A stretch of 64,000 nt of DNA. Source: Micromonospora sp. C28SCA-DRY-2. Its GTDB lineage: Bacteria > Actinomycetota > Actinomycetes > Mycobacteriales > Micromonosporaceae. The stretch is from the NCBI RefSeq assembly GCF_030519475.1, contig NZ_JAUMKD010000002.1:1049501-1113500 (forward strand), written 5' to 3'. The first letter of the stretch is position 1; each line of letters opens with the position of its first letter. Under the pieces are notes generated by a model. The model saw only the letters and a program-made list of their open reading frames with translations, was not told where the DNA came from and did not search any database. Position numbers and translations under genes: made by a program. This document shows positions 8,619 through 16,567 of this stretch, piece after piece.

Positions 8619-8707
8619 TGTCGCTCGCCGGCGGGCCGGTCGGCCATGAGGAGGGACACGTAGCCCGCCATTCGGGAGCGGGAATAAAGCGGCCGGGCGG
8701 GGGATCG

Positions 8708-9517
8708 TCAGGGAACGATCTCGCCGGCGTAGCGCCGCCCCTCCAGCCAGGGCCAGGCGTACGCGACGCAGCCCTGGAGGCCGTACGTCTGCTGTTGCAT
8801 CACCGGCGCCGGGCGTCCCGGCCCCGGGCAGGCCTCGTGGCCCTCGCCGAACTCGTGCCCAACCTCGTGGTTGATCACGTAGGCGCGGTACACCTCCAGC
8901 GGCGCCCCGTAGTCCGGCACCGCCTCCAGCCAGCGGGCCAGGTTGATGATCACCTTCCCGGGCAGCCGGCAGGAGGTGTACCCCTCGGTGGTCAGCCCGC
9001 CCTCGGCGCACATGACCTCCGAGGTGCGCGGCGTGGCCAGGTAGATGGTGAAGTCGGCGACCTCCGCGTCGGCCACCCGCTGCACCCGCCGCTCGCCCGC
9101 GGCGGTCCAGCCGCGCGGGTCGGCCAGCACCTCGTCGACGGTGGCGGCGAAGGCGGGGGCGTCCTGCCCGGTGCCCCGCTCCACCGCCACCCGGTAGCGG
9201 TGCAGCGGCCCGTCCGCCCCGAACACCGGCGACTCGCCCTCGGCGGTGGTGAAACTGCCCGCGCCGACCCGGGGATAGCCGGTCGGCTCGGTGCGCTGGT
9301 TCGCCCCGTACGCCATCGGGCCGGGACCGACGGACGGTGCCCGGCGCGGGGAGTCACCGGCCCTGGCCACCGCCACCCCGCCGAGGGCCGCGGCCAGCAG
9401 CACCAGGCCGAGCAGGACGGTGCGGCGGCGGCGTCGGCGCATCCGCACCAGCGTCGGCCGCGGGCGCGGCCGGGCGGAGCCGGGATCAGTCGGGTCGGAA
9501 GGGGACGACGACGTCAT
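8708..9517 (-). CDS. DUF3152 membrane-anchored protein with metzincin-like zinc motif (copy 1)
   Basis: A 269-residue protein: short basic cytoplasmic N-terminus (RMRRRRRRT), one membrane helix (about residues 30-50), then an extracytoplasmic DUF3152 domain. That domain contains HEVGHEFGEGHE, which fits HExxHxxGxxH, and further on PAPVMQQQT, a plausible Met-turn; together this suggests a zinc metallopeptidase fold. Two conserved cysteines (MCAEGG, YTSCRLPGK) flank KVIINLARW. Catalytic activity is inference. The start at ATG 9517 was preferred to an upstream ATG because it directly precedes the basic/membrane region. A paralogue lies immediately upstream. Confidence 0.85.
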   Translation of the reverse strand: MTSSSPSDPTDPGSARPRPRPTLVRMRRRRRRTVLLGLVLLAAALGGVAVARAGDSPRRAPSVGPGPMAYGANQRTEPTGYPRVGAGSFTTAEGESPVFGADGPLHRYRVAVERGTGQDAPAFAATVDEVLADPRGWTAAGERRVQRVADAEVADFTIYLATPRTSEVMCAEGGLTTEGYTSCRLPGKVIINLARWLEAVPDYGAPLEVYRAYVINHEVGHEFGEGHEACPGPGRPAPVMQQQTYGLQGCVAYAWPWLEGRRYAGEIVP

Positions 9518-9528
9518 GCGGTCAGCGT

Positions 9529-9559
9529 CGCACGTTAACCGGGTATTTCCGCACGTTAA
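9529..9559 (-). promoter_or_regulatory. Two direct repeats upstream of DUF3152 copy 1
   Basis: CGCACGTTAA occurs at 9529-9538 and again at 9550-9559, exactly 21 bp apart (two helical turns), 12 bp upstream of the start codon of the 8708-9517 gene. The spacing suits cooperative binding of a regulator on one DNA face. No regulator is identified. Confidence 0.4.
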
Positions 9560-9631
9560 ACACGAATGGGGCAAAGAGTATCTGCCCCTGTCGGCCTGTC
9601 AGCGAACTGTTTCCGATTCCTGCCCTTTGCT

Positions 9632-9649
9632 CCCATTACCGGTAATGGG
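9632..9649. promoter_or_regulatory. Perfect 18-bp palindrome CCCATTACCGGTAATGGG
   Basis: The palindrome directly abuts the stop codon of the upstream DUF3152 gene (stop at 9650-9652) and lies 115 bp before the next DUF3152 start. It has no spacer, so as RNA it makes a poor terminator; a dimeric repressor site is more likely. It is also AT-richer than the surroundings. Confidence 0.45.
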
Positions 9650-10552
9650 CTATAGGGGCGGGCCGGCGAAGCGGCGACCGTCCCGGTACGGCCAGGGGTT
9701 GGCCACGCAGCCGTTCAGGAAGAGCGTCTGCTGCATCATCACCGGCGCCGGTCGCCCCCGGCCCGGGCACCGCTCGTGCCGGTGCCCGAGCTGGTGGCCG
9801 ACCTCGTGGTTCACCACGTAGGTGCGGTAGACCGACAGCGGCACGCCGGCCCGCACGAAGTGCGGCACCGACAGCCGCCAGCGGTCCAGGTTGATGATCA
9901 CCTTGCCCGACGCGCGGCAGGACGTGTACGGCCGCCCGCCGATCCGGATGTCCACCCCACCGGCGGCGCACATCCGCCGCGCCGTGGCCGCGGTGGCCAG
10001 GTAGACCGTGAAGTCGTACCGGGAGCGGGGGCCGACCTGCTGCAACCGCAGCCGCCCGCTGTCCACCCAGCTCCCCGGCCCGGCGAGCGCCGTCTGGACG
10101 GCCGCCCCGAACTCCCCCGCGTCCTCGCCGGAGCCGGCCTCCACGGCGACCCGGTAGCGCCGCAGCACTCCCGCCTCACCGAGCGCCGGGCCGACCCGGT
10201 CGTCGTACCCGAAGCTGCCCCGCCCGGCCGACGGCACCGGCCCGGGCAGCCGGAGCACCGGCGGCGCGGGCGGGCTGGCGGTGGCGCTCGACGTCGCCGC
10301 GACGCCGGGGGTCGGCGACACCGCCGGCGTGGGCGCGGAAACCACCTCCGGCACGACGCCCACCTCGGCGTCCGCGTCGCGCGGCCGGTCGGTCACCACC
10401 ACCACCGCGGCCACCACCGCGACGACGAAGACCAACGCCTCCAGCGCCCGGCGGGACGCGCGCCCCGGGAAGCGGCGAGCGCGGGTACGGCGGCCGTCGG
10501 TCCGCGCGGCGCGCTGCTGGTGACCGGGAGCGGACCGGCGGGAGGAGGACAT
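9650..10552 (-). CDS. DUF3152 membrane-anchored protein with metzincin-like zinc motif (copy 2)
   Basis: A 300-residue paralogue of the gene at 8708-9517, clearly alike over the last 190 residues (KVIINLDRW, HEVGHQLGHRHE, PAPVMMQQT, final ANPWPYRDGRRFAGPPL). The zinc motif again fits HExxHxxGxxH. One membrane helix (about residues 35-55, ALVFVVAVVAAVVVV) is followed by a Pro/Ala/Thr linker (about 70-110) and the extracytoplasmic domain. Start ATG 10552 lies 5 nt after the stop of the upstream hydrolase gene, so the two are co-transcribed. Most actinobacteria have a single DUF3152 gene at this locus; here it has duplicated. Confidence 0.85.
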   Translation of the reverse strand: MSSSRRSAPGHQQRAARTDGRRTRARRFPGRASRRALEALVFVVAVVAAVVVVTDRPRDADAEVGVVPEVVSAPTPAVSPTPGVAATSSATASPPAPPVLRLPGPVPSAGRGSFGYDDRVGPALGEAGVLRRYRVAVEAGSGEDAGEFGAAVQTALAGPGSWVDSGRLRLQQVGPRSRYDFTVYLATAATARRMCAAGGVDIRIGGRPYTSCRASGKVIINLDRWRLSVPHFVRAGVPLSVYRTYVVNHEVGHQLGHRHERCPGRGRPAPVMMQQTLFLNGCVANPWPYRDGRRFAGPPL

Positions 10553-10557
10553 CCTGG

Positions 10558-11532
10558 TCAGCCTGCCATGTCGGGCCGCCGGGCGGTGTCCTCCGTTTCG
10601 GCGAGCAGTCCGACCACGGCGCGGGCCACCAGGCGCGGCACCTCGACCTGCGCCACGTGCCCGACCCCGTCCAGCAGCAGCAGCCGGCTGTCCGGGATCA
10701 CCCGGGCCGTCTGCGGCGCCACCCGTACGTCGACCAGCCGGTCCTGCCGGCCGCCGACCACCAGGGTGGGCGCCCGGACCGAGCGGGCGAGCCGCCACAG
10801 CGACCCCGAGCCCGGCAGGTACGCCCGCAGGAAGCTGTAGACCAACCCGCGGAAGGTGCGCACGTACGCGGCCGCGTAGTGCTCGGCCTGGTAGCGGATC
10901 CGGATCTCCTCCAGCGCCTCCCGTCGACGCTGGTCGCAGATCCGGCTGAGGTCGGCCACGCACGCCTCCATCACCTGCTGGGCCATCACCTCGGGCGCCA
11001 GCTGGGCCAGCCGCCAGGCGGCCAGTCGCTCGCCCCGGGGGACCGCCAGTAGCGGCAGCATCCGGCCCTGCAACGAGCGGCGGAAGTCGAGGAACGGCAG
11101 GGCCGGCGAGATCAGGGTCAGGGTGCGGACCAGGTCCGGCCGGGTGCCCGCCACGTGCACGGTCACCGCCCCGCCGAGCGAGTTGCCGAACAGGTGCACC
11201 GGCCCCCGGCCCGAGTGCTCGATCCAGCGGATCACCCGCTCGGCGAAGGCCGGCACGGTGTACCGCCGGCCCGGCTCGCTGCGGCCGAACCCCGGCAGGT
11301 CGATCGCCTGCCCGTCGAGCCGGTCGGCGAGCAGCCCGGCCAGGTCGGTCCAGTTCTGCGACGAGCCGCCGAGCCCGTGCACGTAGAGCGCCGGCTCGGC
11401 GCCGGGCGCCGTCGCCGGAGTGTCCCGGACGTAGGTGACCGTCCCGTCGAGGCGTACCTCCCGGCCCGGCCAGGGCGGCGGGACCGAGTGCTCCGGGAGG
11501 AGGTGGTCCGGCCAGAGGGTGGCGCGCTTCAT
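10558..11532 (-). CDS. Alpha/beta-fold hydrolase
   Basis: A 324-residue hydrolase. Visible parts: oxyanion HG loop (ALYVHGLGGSSQNW), nucleophile elbow GNSLGG (Ser, about residue 133), a helical cap, the acid in VVGGRQDRLVD and the catalytic His in LDGVGHVAQVEVP. No signal peptide. The pattern fits lipase/esterase or C-C hydrolase members of the MhpC-like group; the substrate is not evident. It sits between the giant disordered-protein gene (23 bp upstream) and the second DUF3152 gene (5 bp downstream). Confidence 0.85.
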   Translation of the reverse strand: MKRATLWPDHLLPEHSVPPPWPGREVRLDGTVTYVRDTPATAPGAEPALYVHGLGGSSQNWTDLAGLLADRLDGQAIDLPGFGRSEPGRRYTVPAFAERVIRWIEHSGRGPVHLFGNSLGGAVTVHVAGTRPDLVRTLTLISPALPFLDFRRSLQGRMLPLLAVPRGERLAAWRLAQLAPEVMAQQVMEACVADLSRICDQRRREALEEIRIRYQAEHYAAAYVRTFRGLVYSFLRAYLPGSGSLWRLARSVRAPTLVVGGRQDRLVDVRVAPQTARVIPDSRLLLLDGVGHVAQVEVPRLVARAVVGLLAETEDTARRPDMAG

Positions 11533-11555
11533 CGCTCCAGTCTGCCCCGGAACGC

Positions 11556-14357
11556 TCAGGCCAGCAGCGCCTCGAGCCGGCGGTTGACCGCGGCCAGGGT
11601 GGCCCGGACCACTGCCTGCCGGGGGTCGCCGGCGACCAGCGCCGACCCGGCCAGCTGTTCCACCCAGCCGTCGCAGACCAGCAACACCACCACCGTGGCC
11701 ACCTCGCAGTTGCCGAACGGCACCACCGCCGCGTGCTCGACGAAGCACCGCCCCCGCTCGGGCGCGGAGACCGCGCCGCGGAGCAGTTCGTCCACCGCCG
11801 CCGCGGCGGCCACCGCGCAGAGCCGCAGCACGAAGCCGTCCACGGCCGGGCCGGTGGAGTAGCCGGTGGCGTTCTGCCCGCCGGCCACCAGGCGTACCTC
11901 CACGGTGGCGTCCAGCCCGAAGGTGCTCACCTGCACGTGGTCGATCACCACCCGGGGACCGGACGTGCCACCGGTGGCCAGTGGCCGGGAAGGGGCGGTC
12001 TCGGTGGTGGTCACCTGTCCGCCCGAATAGGAGCCGACGGTGGCCGGGCTGCCGGTGGCCGTACCGGCCGGGGCGGCGGAGACCGAGCCCGGCTCCTCGA
12101 CGGTGGCCCGGCCCCGGTGCGGGGCGGCGGACTGCCGGCGCCGGCGCGGGGTGACCTCCGGCTCCGGTTCGGCCCGGCGCTCGGCCCGGGTCGGGCCGGT
12201 CTCCGGCCGGGCGCCGGGGACCCGGGGGTCGGCGGCCGGCGGGGCGCTCCGCGCCTCGGCGGCGCGGGGCTCGACAGCCCGCTCCGCGCGGGATTCGGCC
12301 GCCCGGGGCTCGGCGGAGCGGGACTCGACGGGGCGGGGCTCGGCCGAGCGGCGGCGCACCGGGGGCGGCGGCGTGGTGGGCAGGCCGGGCACGTTCTGCG
12401 GCGCGGCGGCCAGCCCCATCCGCTCCTGGAGCAGGCGGGCGACCTGTCGGCTGACCTCGGCCGGGTCGGCGCCGTCGGCCAGGTCGAGCCGCAGGCTGTG
12501 CGCGCCGGCCGGGGTGCGGCGCAGCGCCGCGTCCCGGACGCCGGCCACCTCGCGGACGGCGTCCAGGATGGCGTTGACGTCGAAGCCCTCCGGCCGCTCC
12601 CGCATCGGCGCGGGCTCGTCGTCGCGGCGCAGGTGGGTGGCGATGCGGGCGAGTTCCGGGGTTTCGGCGGATGGCTCCACGGCTGGCGGCTCCGGCACTA
12701 CTGGCACGTCCGGCTCGGCCGGGACGCGCTGCGGCAGCACCGCCGACGTACGGTCCGGCAGCCCGTCTTCGGCCGGCCGGGCCGTCGGCACCGGTTCCGG
12801 AGCGGATCGGCGGGCCGCGTAGGGAGGGGCACTCGTCGGTGCGGGCGCGGGCGGAGTGCGGTCGCGGCGGGCGTCCCCGCTCGTGGCGGGCGCGGTGGCG
12901 GGACCGGTCGACGGGTCGCCGGGTGGTTCCGGCGGGGCGGACGCGGACTCGGCCGACCGGAACCGGAACGGTCGCATGTTCCGGGGCTCGTCCTCGGGCG
13001 GGGACGACGCGGCCGCCTCCGGGGCGTACGGGGACGGCGGCGCGCTCGACGGCACGGCGGCCGGCGGCCCGCCCGCCCAGGACGGGCGCTCGGCCGGCGC
13101 GGGCGCCGGGCGTTCGGCCGGAGCGGCCGGCGGCTCGTACGCCGGACGCCGTTCGGCCGGCGGCTCGTACGCCGCACGCTGCTCGGCCGGCGGCTCGTAC
13201 GCCGCACGCTGCTCGGCCGACGGGCGTTGCTCGGCCGGCGGGCGTTGCTCGGCCTCGGCGCGGCTCGGCTGGTAGGGCCGGGTCGGCTCGGGCCGCGGCG
13301 GCTCGTAGGGGTGGACCGGCTCGGCGCGTACCGGCTCGTACGGCCGGTTCGGCTCGCTGGCCCAGCCCGGCGTGGACTCGTCGCGGGCGCGCCGGCCGGT
13401 CGACTCGGTCGCCTCTTCCCGGGCCCAGGACGGCGCCCAGCCGCTGCCCCAGCTCGGCCGGTTCCAGTTCGGACCGGACCAGTCGGGTTCGGCGGGCGGC
13501 GTCCGGTCGGTCGGCGGCGTGGCGGCCGGGCCGGCCGGCTCACCGGCGGTCAGCGCGCGGTCGAGGCCGGCGGTGCGATCGGTTCCCGGCGTGCCCGGGC
13601 GGGGCTCGGCGGCGGGCTGCTCCGGCGGGAACGGGTCGCCCCAGCCACGGGGGTCGACGGCGCTCGGCGGTTCGCCGGCCGCGGACCGGTCGACCGTCGG
13701 GGCGTGGAAACCGGGCGGCACCTCGAAGCCCGAGGCGGTCGTCCCGACCGGCGGAACCTGTACGGCGGGCGGTGCGGACGTGGGTGGGCCGGGCTCCGCC
13801 CAGCGGTTCGGCCGGCCGGCCGACGGGTCGTCGGACGCGTGCCGGGCCGGACCGGGCTCCGGCTCGGCGAGCCCGTGCGGCGGGGCGGGCTGCTCGGCCG
13901 CCGGGGCGGGGCGCTGCGCCGGCACCACGAGACGATCCCCGTCGGAGTCCCGGCGCGGTTCGCCGAGCAGACCGGGCGGGGCGCTCACCGGCGTCGCGCG
14001 GCCGGGCGGTGCGCTGATCGGAGCCGACCGGTCGGCCGGCGGCTCGGTCGGGTGCTGGCCGACGCCGTTGGTGTGCCGGCCGTTGGCTGCCCGGGTCGCC
14101 GGGGCGTCGGCGGGCAGGCCGGGCAGCGGTGGCGGCAGGTCGCCGTGCCGGGGCGAGGAGGCGCCCCAGCCGAGGGCCGGGTCGGGTTGGCGCCAGGACG
14201 GCGCCGGCTCCCGGGAACCACCGGTCTCCCCGCTCCGGGCCCAGCCGGCCGGCGCGGGCGCCCACCCGTTGCCGGTACGGGCCAGGTCGTCCTGCTGACC
14301 CGTCCCGTCGCCGTGCTCTCCCGGGGTGGCGGCACCGGGTTGCCCTGATTCACTCAC
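11556..14357 (-). CDS. Giant Pro/Ala/Glu-rich disordered protein with conserved C-terminal domain
   Basis: A 933-residue protein starting at GTG 14357 with AAGGAG 7 bp upstream. About the first 620 residues are low-complexity and rich in Pro, Ala, Glu and Arg, with a short tandem repeat (unit PPAEQRAAYE; 13130-13240). A small folded segment (FDVNAILDAVREVAGVRDAALRR, about residues 630-690) follows, then another disordered stretch with repeats of the type SAEPRAAES, then a folded C-terminus (about 800-933: VVIDHVQVSTFGLDATVEVRL ... AVVRATLAAVNRRLEALL). The C-terminal pattern recurs in actinobacterial hypothetical proteins. No function is known. A scaffold or regulator role is speculation. Confidence 0.75.
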   Translation of the reverse strand: MSESGQPGAATPGEHGDGTGQQDDLARTGNGWAPAPAGWARSGETGGSREPAPSWRQPDPALGWGASSPRHGDLPPPLPGLPADAPATRAANGRHTNGVGQHPTEPPADRSAPISAPPGRATPVSAPPGLLGEPRRDSDGDRLVVPAQRPAPAAEQPAPPHGLAEPEPGPARHASDDPSAGRPNRWAEPGPPTSAPPAVQVPPVGTTASGFEVPPGFHAPTVDRSAAGEPPSAVDPRGWGDPFPPEQPAAEPRPGTPGTDRTAGLDRALTAGEPAGPAATPPTDRTPPAEPDWSGPNWNRPSWGSGWAPSWAREEATESTGRRARDESTPGWASEPNRPYEPVRAEPVHPYEPPRPEPTRPYQPSRAEAEQRPPAEQRPSAEQRAAYEPPAEQRAAYEPPAERRPAYEPPAAPAERPAPAPAERPSWAGGPPAAVPSSAPPSPYAPEAAASSPPEDEPRNMRPFRFRSAESASAPPEPPGDPSTGPATAPATSGDARRDRTPPAPAPTSAPPYAARRSAPEPVPTARPAEDGLPDRTSAVLPQRVPAEPDVPVVPEPPAVEPSAETPELARIATHLRRDDEPAPMRERPEGFDVNAILDAVREVAGVRDAALRRTPAGAHSLRLDLADGADPAEVSRQVARLLQERMGLAAAPQNVPGLPTTPPPPVRRRSAEPRPVESRSAEPRAAESRAERAVEPRAAEARSAPPAADPRVPGARPETGPTRAERRAEPEPEVTPRRRRQSAAPHRGRATVEEPGSVSAAPAGTATGSPATVGSYSGGQVTTTETAPSRPLATGGTSGPRVVIDHVQVSTFGLDATVEVRLVAGGQNATGYSTGPAVDGFVLRLCAVAAAAAVDELLRGAVSAPERGRCFVEHAAVVPFGNCEVATVVVLLVCDGWVEQLAGSALVAGDPRQAVVRATLAAVNRRLEALLA

Positions 14358-14506
14358 CGCGCGCTCCTTGGTCGCCCCCGCTGAGGCTACCGTGTGGTGA
14401 CAGTGGCGATAAGTTACAGCGGCGGGCCAATTCCGCGACGGGTCACGAACCCGGACCGGTTCGGGGGAAAAGTGCCGGCTCGTACACAGGAAACTCGGAG
14501 GTTCCC

Positions 14507-15145
14507 ATGACCGCTGTGGGGAACGGCGCCCAGACCGCCGGCCGGCCCACGCGCCTACCCCGGTCCGCGCGCCGCAAGCAGCTGCTCGCCGCTGCCCAGG
14601 AGGTGTTCGTCGCACAGGGCTACCACGCCGCCGCGATGGACGACATCGCCGAGCGGGCGGGGGTCTCCAAGCCGGTGCTCTACCAGCACTTCCCCGGCAA
14701 GATGGAGCTGTACCTGGCCCTGCTCGACACCCACTGCGACGCCATCGTGGCGAAGGTGCACGAGGCCATGCGCGGCACCAACGACAACAAGGAGCGGGTC
14801 AGCGCCTCGGTCCGGGCGTACTTCGACTTCGTCGACCACGAGAGCGAGGCGTTCCGGCTGGTCTTCGAGTCCGACCTGCGCAACGACCCGGCCGTGCGGC
14901 AGCGGGTGGAGCGGGTCGAGCAGGGCTGCATCGCGGCGATCACCGACACCATCATCTCGGACACCGGGGTGAGCCGGGCGCACGCCGAGCTGCTGGCCTC
15001 GGGCCTGGTCGGCGCGGCCGAGACCGCCGCGCAGTTCTGGCTGGCCGGCGGCCGGCAGGTGCCCAAGGCCGAGGCCGAGGCGTTGGTGGCGGCGCTGTCC
15101 TGGCGCGGCATCGCCAGCTTCCCGCTGCAAGGTGAGTCAGCCTGA
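14507..15145 (+). CDS. TetR/AcrR-family regulator
   Basis: A 212-residue regulator with an N-terminal HTH (RRKQLLAAAQEVFVAQGYHA, MDDIAERAGVSKPVLYQHF, residues 20-75) and an all-helical ligand domain. Start ATG 14507 follows CGGAGG. It is divergent from the giant disordered-protein gene and 64 bp before the DUF3107 gene, the same arrangement as Rv3208-Rv3208A in M. tuberculosis. The ligand is unknown; it may control the divergent gene and itself. Confidence 0.9.
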   Translation: MTAVGNGAQTAGRPTRLPRSARRKQLLAAAQEVFVAQGYHAAAMDDIAERAGVSKPVLYQHFPGKMELYLALLDTHCDAIVAKVHEAMRGTNDNKERVSASVRAYFDFVDHESEAFRLVFESDLRNDPAVRQRVERVEQGCIAAITDTIISDTGVSRAHAELLASGLVGAAETAAQFWLAGGRQVPKAEAEALVAALSWRGIASFPLQGESA

Positions 15146-15209
15146 CCGCCACCCCCGAGATCGGATAGCCTTCGCACGGCGGCTTTTTCGCCCCAGTTGA
15201 GGAGGCACC

Positions 15210-15437
15210 GTGGAGGTCAAGATCGGCGTGCAGTACGCGCCGCGCGAGCTGGTTCTGGAGAGCGCGCAGTCGCCGGCCGAGATCGAGCAGATCGTGACCG
15301 ACGCCATCGCGAAGAACACCGGCACGCTGTCCCTGACCGACGAGAAGGGTCGGCGGGTCGTCGTCCCGGTCGACAAGGTCGCCTACGTGGAGATCGCCGA
15401 GGCGTCGCCGCGCGCGGTCGGGTTCACCGTCCGCTGA
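15210..15437 (+). CDS. DUF3107 family small protein
   Basis: A 75-residue protein starting at GTG 15210 after GAGGAGG. MEVKIGVQYAPRELVLES and GRRVVVPVDKVAYVEIAE are typical of DUF3107, a conserved actinobacterial family (M. tuberculosis Rv3208A/TB9.4). Its function is unknown. It probably shares a transcript with the TetR gene 64 bp upstream. Confidence 0.9.
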   Translation: MEVKIGVQYAPRELVLESAQSPAEIEQIVTDAIAKNTGTLSLTDEKGRRVVVPVDKVAYVEIAEASPRAVGFTVR

Positions 15438-15591
15438 GCGGGCCCTCCGTCCGCGGCAGGTGACCGCGCGCACCTGCCGCGGACCACGCGGCACCGCCCG
15501 AGGCGGCACACGGCGAGCCACGCCACCAGCCTCCGCCCGGACGCGCCGGGCTGCGACGCACCGCGCGCCATCACCCCGGCGGGCCGGTGAG

Positions 15592-16245
15592 CTAGTTGTT
15601 CAGGCCCGCCGCGGCCATCCGCTCGGTGTGCGCGGCGGTCAGCCGGCGGAACAGCGCCTGCACGTCCACCTGGTCGCCCTGGGCGATCAGGGCGGTGAGC
15701 GCGCCCCGGTCGGCGGCGGCCACCCGGCCGGCCTGCGACAGCGCCTCGCCCACCAGCCGCCGCGCCCACATCGAGAGCCGGCCGGCCACCCGCGGGTCGA
15801 TCTCGATGGCGGCCCGGATCTCGGCGGCGGCGAACTCGGCGTAGCGCGACTCGTGCAGCACGTCGAGGACGAGTTGCCGGTCCGGCTCGGCCAGCGCGCC
15901 CGCGATCTCGCGCAGGAAGTCGTCGGTGATGGCGTCGCCGACGTACGCCTTGGTGACCGCCTCGGCCCAGTCCCGCGGCTCGGTCGAGTCGTGGTACGCC
16001 TGCAAGGGCGCGACGTACGGGGCCATGGCGTCGTCGGGCAGCACGCCGAGCGCGGTGAGCCGGTCGGCCAGCCGCCGGTAGTTGCCGATCTCGGCGGCCG
16101 CCATCTCGCCCAGCGCCGCACGGCGGCGCAGATCGGGCGCGAGCCGCGCGTCGGCGGCCATCCGTTCGAAGGCGAGCAGCTCGCCGAGGGCCACCAGGCC
16201 GAGCAGGTCGACGACGGCGGGGCCGGGCGGGGCGGGGGCGGACAC
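15592..16245 (-). CDS. Ferritin-like-fold protein (MiaE-like)
   Basis: A 217-residue helical protein with paired carboxylate/His helices expected of a ferritin-like di-iron fold: ALGELLAFERMAADARLAP, ALGEMAAAEIGNYRRLADRL, and VLDVLHESRYAEFAAAEIRA. It belongs to the actinobacterial family resembling tRNA-(ms2io6A)-hydroxylase and corresponds by position to Rv3210c. Enzymatic activity is not established. Start GTG 16245. It is divergent from the DEAD-box helicase, with a CRP/GlxR-type site 59 bp upstream of its start. Confidence 0.8.
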   Translation of the reverse strand: MSAPAPPGPAVVDLLGLVALGELLAFERMAADARLAPDLRRRAALGEMAAAEIGNYRRLADRLTALGVLPDDAMAPYVAPLQAYHDSTEPRDWAEAVTKAYVGDAITDDFLREIAGALAEPDRQLVLDVLHESRYAEFAAAEIRAAIEIDPRVAGRLSMWARRLVGEALSQAGRVAAADRGALTALIAQGDQVDVQALFRRLTAAHTERMAAAGLNN

Positions 16246-16303
16246 GAGCGCAGGCTACCGCCCGCCGACGAACCGTGGGGGACGCCGCGATCCGCCGGTA
16301 TTT

Positions 16304-16319
16304 TGTGACTCAGGTCACA
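16304..16319. promoter_or_regulatory. Perfect CRP/GlxR-type operator TGTGACTCAGGTCACA
   Basis: The 16-mer matches TGTGA-N6-TCACA, the consensus of CRP-family regulators (Crp/GlxR in actinobacteria), in every defined position. It lies in the divergent 322-bp region between the ferritin-like gene and the DEAD-box helicase gene, nearer the former, so it may control either. The rest of the region up to the helicase start (16567) has no recognised gene; a long 5' leader for the helicase mRNA is possible. Confidence 0.6.
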
Positions 16320-16567
16320 GAACCGGCCCCCGGACGCGGGGGCGGGACCCGGAATCAGGACGGGGTGCAGGCGGTTCAGGTAGGATGTAGCAGTTGCCGT
16401 GGGCGCCAATCCGGCCGGCCTTCGATCCGGTCGCACTCCGACCCGCGGCGCGCGTGCGGCCCGGTCCGGCTCGGCAGTCTGCCGCCCGACCGTGTGGCCC
16501 GCGCCATACCGATCGCGCCCTGAGGACATGACGGGGCGCACCCACGAGAGGGCACCCCCAAATCCAT

